Of a stretch of 64,000 nt of DNA, positions 62,810 through 64,000 are shown one piece after another. Made by a program: the position numbers and the translations under genes. The notes below the pieces were generated by a model. That model was given only the letters and a program-made list of their open reading frames with translations, ran no database searches and was not told the DNA's origin. This DNA is from Marinobacter lipolyticus (GTDB taxonomy: Bacteria > Pseudomonadota > Gammaproteobacteria > Pseudomonadales > Oleiphilaceae). The stretch spans positions 1 through 64,000 of the forward strand of contig NZ_QTKT01000007.1 of assembly GCF_018424605.1 (NCBI RefSeq). Direction: 5' to 3'. Within the stretch, counting starts at the first letter, position 1, and every line of letters starts with the position of its first letter.

Positions 62810-64000
62810 CTGACATCATCGACCGTCCCAACGCCCCGGACTTTGAGCCGCCCGGTACCCGGGAGCCCATTTCCACCAGTTCGGAATGGACCTTCGACCT
62901 GATCCGGCAATACGATGAAGAGATCGCCAAATGCGCGGCTGAGTTCGGTCTCGACACCTACCCCAACCAGGTCGAGGTGATCAGTGCCGAACAGATGATG
63001 GATGCCTACAGCTCCGTGGGCATGCCAGTGGGCTACAACCATTGGTCCTTCGGCAAACAGTTCCTCAGCACCTCCAAGGGCTACCAGCGGGGACAGATGG
63101 GCCTGGCCTACGAGATCGTGATCAACTCCAACCCCTGCATTGCCTACCTGATGGAGGAAAACACCCTGCCGATGCAGGCGCTGGTGATTGCCCACGCCTC
63201 CTACGGCCACAACTCTTTTTTCAAGAATAACTACCTGTTCCGCACCTGGACCGACGCCAGTGCCATCATCGATTACCTGGTGTTTGCCCGTCACTACGTG
63301 GCGGAGTGCGAAGAACGCCACGGTGTGGACGCGGTGGAAGAAATACTGGATTCCTGCCACGCGTTGATGAACTACGGCGTGGACCGCTACAAGCGCCCCG
63401 CACCGATCTCCGCTTCGGAAGAACTTCGCCGCCAGAAGGAGCGGGAAGAGTACCAGCAACGTCGGCTGAACGATCTGTGGCGCACCATTCCGAAGATGGG
63501 CGATGACGACGACCCGATCCACCGCAAGAAGCGTTTTCCGGATGAGCCGCAGGAGAACATTCTGTACTTTATCGAGAAGAACGCGCCGCTGCTGGAAACC
63601 TGGCAGCGGGAAATCATCCGCATCGTGCGCAAGCTCGCGCAGTATTTCTACCCGCAGCGGCAGACCCAGGTGATGAACGAGGGCTGGGCCACCTTCTGGC
63701 ACTACACCCTGATTCACCGCATGTACGAGAAAGGCCTGGTGAACGATGGCTTCATGCTCGAGTTCCTGCAGAGCCACACCGCCGTGGTGTACCAGCCGCC
63801 GTTCGACAGCCCCTGGTACTCCGGCATCAACCCCTACACCCTGGGCTTCTCCATCTTCACCGACCTGCGGCGGATCTGCGAAAACCCGACCGAGGAAGAC
63901 CGCCACTGGTTCCCGGATTTCGCCGACACCAACTGGGTGGAATCCCTGCATTTCGCCATGAAGAACTTCAAGGATGAAAGTTTCATCCAGCAGTTTCTGT
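62806..64000 (+). CDS. spoVR: SpoVR family protein (5' part; runs off the window)
   Basis: Reading from ATG 62806 gives [20 protein letters not shown] and then 398 codons without a stop to the window edge. [51 protein letters not shown] and [21 protein letters not shown] are SpoVR/YcgB signatures; the HxxWSFGK and WATFWHY blocks carry conserved His residues. Proteins of this family are about 500 residues, so roughly 100 are missing. It is the third gene of prkA-yeaH-spoVR. In non-sporulating bacteria its role is unknown. Confidence 0.95.
   Translation, partial: MTDIIDRPNAPDFEPPGTREPISTSSEWTFDLIRQYDEEIAKCAAEFGLDTYPNQVEVISAEQMMDAYSSVGMPVGYNHWSFGKQFLSTSKGYQRGQMGLAYEIVINSNPCIAYLMEENTLPMQALVIAHASYGHNSFFKNNYLFRTWTDASAIIDYLVFARHYVAECEERHGVDAVEEILDSCHALMNYGVDRYKRPAPISASEELRRQKEREEYQQRRLNDLWRTIPKMGDDDDPIHRKKRFPDEPQENILYFIEKNAPLLETWQREIIRIVRKLAQYFYPQRQTQVMNEGWATFWHYTLIHRMYEKGLVNDGFMLEFLQSHTAVVYQPPFDSPWYSGINPYTLGFSIFTDLRRICENPTEEDRHWFPDFADTNWVESLHFAMKNFKDESFIQQFL

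Overview
The window is about 59-60% GC, densely coded, and reads as chromosome of a free-living marine gammaproteobacterium. A Marinobacter-like hydrocarbon degrader is the best fit. That is my inference from gene content (alkB with a GntR regulator, urea ABC transporter plus urea amidolyase, epd-pgk-fba order, DUF802/DUF3348 cluster) and from palindromic intergenic repeats. No rRNA or tRNA gene and no CRISPR array was seen.

Layout. 1-300: nested scar of two insertion sequences (an IS3-family tail inside an IS256-family tail). 450-13013: urea assimilation. urtABCDE runs on the minus strand; allophanate hydrolase, urea carboxylase and a GntR regulator run on the plus strand. The shared intergenic region holds an excellent sigma-54 promoter and GntR-type palindromes. 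13134-13334: an unannotated CsrB/RsmZ-type RNA with 12 GGA motifs in serial hairpins, followed by a small ComEA-like protein, an EamA transporter and gloA. 15440-17953: a structured putative small RNA, alkB and its divergent GntR regulator. 18136-27309: a DUF6160-like protein, a flippase-like protein plus a pseudo-phosphatase/glycosyltransferase fusion, DUF523/DUF1722, DUF481, trhO, a DsbA-like protein and a nitronate monooxygenase-like protein. 27386-31311: two DUF5666 lipoproteins and a DUF6502 protein sharing a TGGGA-N6-TCCCA operator. 31484-33025: a DUF6435-like small protein and cbpM/cbpA. 33157-36930: a four-gene overlapping operon DUF3348-DUF802-OmpA-DUF2894 that resembles a ZorAB/MotAB-type membrane motor. 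36982-42582: fba, pgk, epd and tkt. 42776-47867: the S-adenosylmethionine cycle (SahR-like regulator, metK, ahcY, metF) with matching ATATCAA-N6-TTGATAT operators. 48159-52467: glnHPQ-like transporter, DUF2505 protein and bioA. 52497-58961: rsmE, DUF445, HDOD, YihY, a D-2-hydroxyacid dehydrogenase and tpm. 59558-end: prkA-yeaH-spoVR, the last gene running off the window.

The most unusual material is non-coding. At least nine long intergenic palindromes fall into families with a conserved core and copy-specific, almost perfectly complementary arms. The CATGGATG family folds into a long stem capped by a junction of two hairpins, and one copy carries three extra hairpins. With the CsrB-like RNA, the ZorAB-like operon and the DUF5666/DUF6502 regulon, these are the best candidates for undescribed biology. 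All functional assignments come from reading motifs by eye; no database search was run.
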